Source: Candidatus Zixiibacteriota bacterium
GTDB lineage: Bacteria > Zixibacteria > MSB-5A5 > GN15 > PGXB01
DNA: 60,043 bases
NCBI GenBank assembly: GCA_026397505.1
Contig: JAPLUR010000076.1
Location: 1 to 60,043, forward strand
Reading direction: 5' to 3'
The notes beneath the pieces are model-generated. The model saw only the letters and a list, made by a program, of their open reading frames with translations, did not search any database and was not told the origin of the DNA. This document shows positions 59,290 to 60,043 of this stretch, in pieces. How positions within the stretch are numbered: position 1 is the stretch's first letter; every line of letters starts with the position of its first letter. Both the position numbers and the translations under genes were made by a program.

Positions 59290-60043
59290 ATGTCGATCTT
59301 CATTTCAGCCGGCGATCCCTCGGGCGATATTGCCGGCTATCATCTTCTGAGGAATCTTCGCCAATTCAACGAGCCGACCTGCTTTTTCGGGCTTGGCGGG
59401 CGGCGCATGGCCTCAATGGGACAAGAGCAATTGGTGCCCGGCGACCAGCTGGCTGTCCTTGGATTCTGGGAGGTGGCCAAGCGATTCCGGTTTTTTCAGA
59501 AGCTTTTGACTCGGGCGGCAGAGCAGATTGAGGAGCGTCAGCCCAGGGCGATTGTACTCATTGATTACCCCGGTTTCAATCTTCGCCTGGCCGAAAAAGT
59601 AAGATCGCTGAATATCCCGATAATCTATTATGTTTCACCGCAAATTTGGGCCTGGGGAGGAAAGAGAATCGGGACGATAAAGCGCCTGGTTGATATGATG
59701 CTTCTCATTCTCCCGTTTGAGAAAAAGATTTATGAGAAGGCCGGAGTAAGAAATCGGTTTGTCGGGCACTATCTTCTTGATGACATCGATGCCGGTCTTA
59801 TTAAGGCGCCATACAATGCCGGTTCCGATCTGGTGGCCCTTCTGCCGGGATCGCGTCCGCAGGAGGTAGAAAAGATGCTTCCGGTTCTGGCCGCGACGGC
59901 GGGAATCCTTGCGGAAAGCGGGAAATGGCGTTTTGCGGTGGCCGCGGTTGAAGGAGATATTGATTATCGGGCGTATCTGGCCGACGCCCGGGTGCCGATT
60001 GAAATTGTGCGGGGGAGAACCCGCGAGCTGATTGCCGAAAGCC
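59290..60043 (+). CDS. lpxB: Lipid-A-disaccharide synthase (3' truncated by window end)
   Basis: LpxB condenses UDP-2,3-diacylglucosamine with lipid X to give the lipid A disaccharide. The visible 251 residues start SIFISAGDPSGDIAGYHLL and include FGLGGRRMASMG, VLIDYPGFNLRLAEK, PIIYYVSPQIWAWGGKR and VALLPGSRPQEVEKMLP, all LpxB hallmarks. The ATG at 59290 follows AGAGAGGG; another in-frame ATG at 59254 is possible. The gene runs off the end of the window. Confidence 0.94.
   Translation, partial: MSIFISAGDPSGDIAGYHLLRNLRQFNEPTCFFGLGGRRMASMGQEQLVPGDQLAVLGFWEVAKRFRFFQKLLTRAAEQIEERQPRAIVLIDYPGFNLRLAEKVRSLNIPIIYYVSPQIWAWGGKRIGTIKRLVDMMLLILPFEKKIYEKAGVRNRFVGHYLLDDIDAGLIKAPYNAGSDLVALLPGSRPQEVEKMLPVLAATAGILAESGKWRFAVAAVEGDIDYRAYLADARVPIEIVRGRTRELIAES

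Overview
The window looks like a chromosomal stretch of a Gram-negative bacterium of the Fibrobacteres-Chlorobi-Bacteroidetes (FCB) superphylum, quite possibly candidate phylum Zixibacteria. That placement is inference. It rests on an lpxC-fabZ fusion inside a lipid A cluster, on large secreted proteins ending in the NPFNP...GQ...SGIY type of C-terminal sorting domain, and on a dockerin of the form GDxxxDGxINIxDITYLINYLY. No ribosomal RNA, CRISPR array, phage or intact insertion sequence was seen.

Region by region. Positions 1-9139 hold an envelope polysaccharide operon, truncated at its 5' end: SLBB export protein, Wzz chain-length protein, hexapeptide acyltransferase, DegT aminotransferase, UDP-GlcNAc-type 2-epimerase, MurJ/MOP flippase, GT4 glycosyltransferase and a second DegT aminotransferase, closed by a terminator. 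A convergent secreted protein follows (9160-11400). Positions 11958-16068 are housekeeping: a TGS-domain GTPase, two tRNAs, a zinc-ribbon coiled-coil protein, guaB and the RNase P RNA. recJ then leads into an acyl-CoA cluster (17826-29245): meaB, an isobutyryl-CoA-mutase-like large subunit, the B12-binding subunit, an acyl-CoA dehydrogenase, an MBL-fold hydrolase, the three propionyl-CoA carboxylase polypeptides, a true methylmalonyl-CoA mutase large subunit, a lipoprotein and methylmalonyl-CoA epimerase. Together they can convert propionyl-CoA to succinyl-CoA and perhaps interconvert butyryl- and isobutyryl-CoA.

Positions 29251-32981 carry small accessory units: a membrane zinc-ribbon protein, a BlaI-type regulator coupled to a tiny membrane protein, an L,D-transpeptidase-like protein, and a DUF169/UroD pair. 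At 33160-35965 an NtrC-family regulator sits beside two type IV pilin genes, each with a convincing sigma-54 promoter. A tightly overlapped set follows (36146-41829): a DUF2723 membrane protein of the TMEM260 protein O-mannosyltransferase type, a polyprenyl-phosphate-sugar synthase-like GT2, a GT4 and two methyltransferases. This suggests a surface or pilin glycosylation locus.

Positions 41892-47414 encode an unusual twelve-repeat secreted protein, a HEAT-repeat protein, a YprB-type nuclease and an HDOD protein with a histidine-kinase-like dimerisation segment. A repeat-rich spacer and a long leader precede two large secreted proteins (48085-53144). The window ends with a CPBP protease pair, a radical SAM enzyme, a sigma-region-4-like/ribbon-helix-helix pair, and the lipid A operon lpxC/fabZ - lpxA - oxidoreductase - lpxB (cut by the window end).

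The observations most worth following are the F/Q active-site signature of the first mutase and its missing start codon, the twelve-copy DxxGNDxY protein, the pilin/DUF2723/GT2 neighbourhood with sigma-54 control, and the GnnA-like oxidoreductase between lpxA and lpxB.
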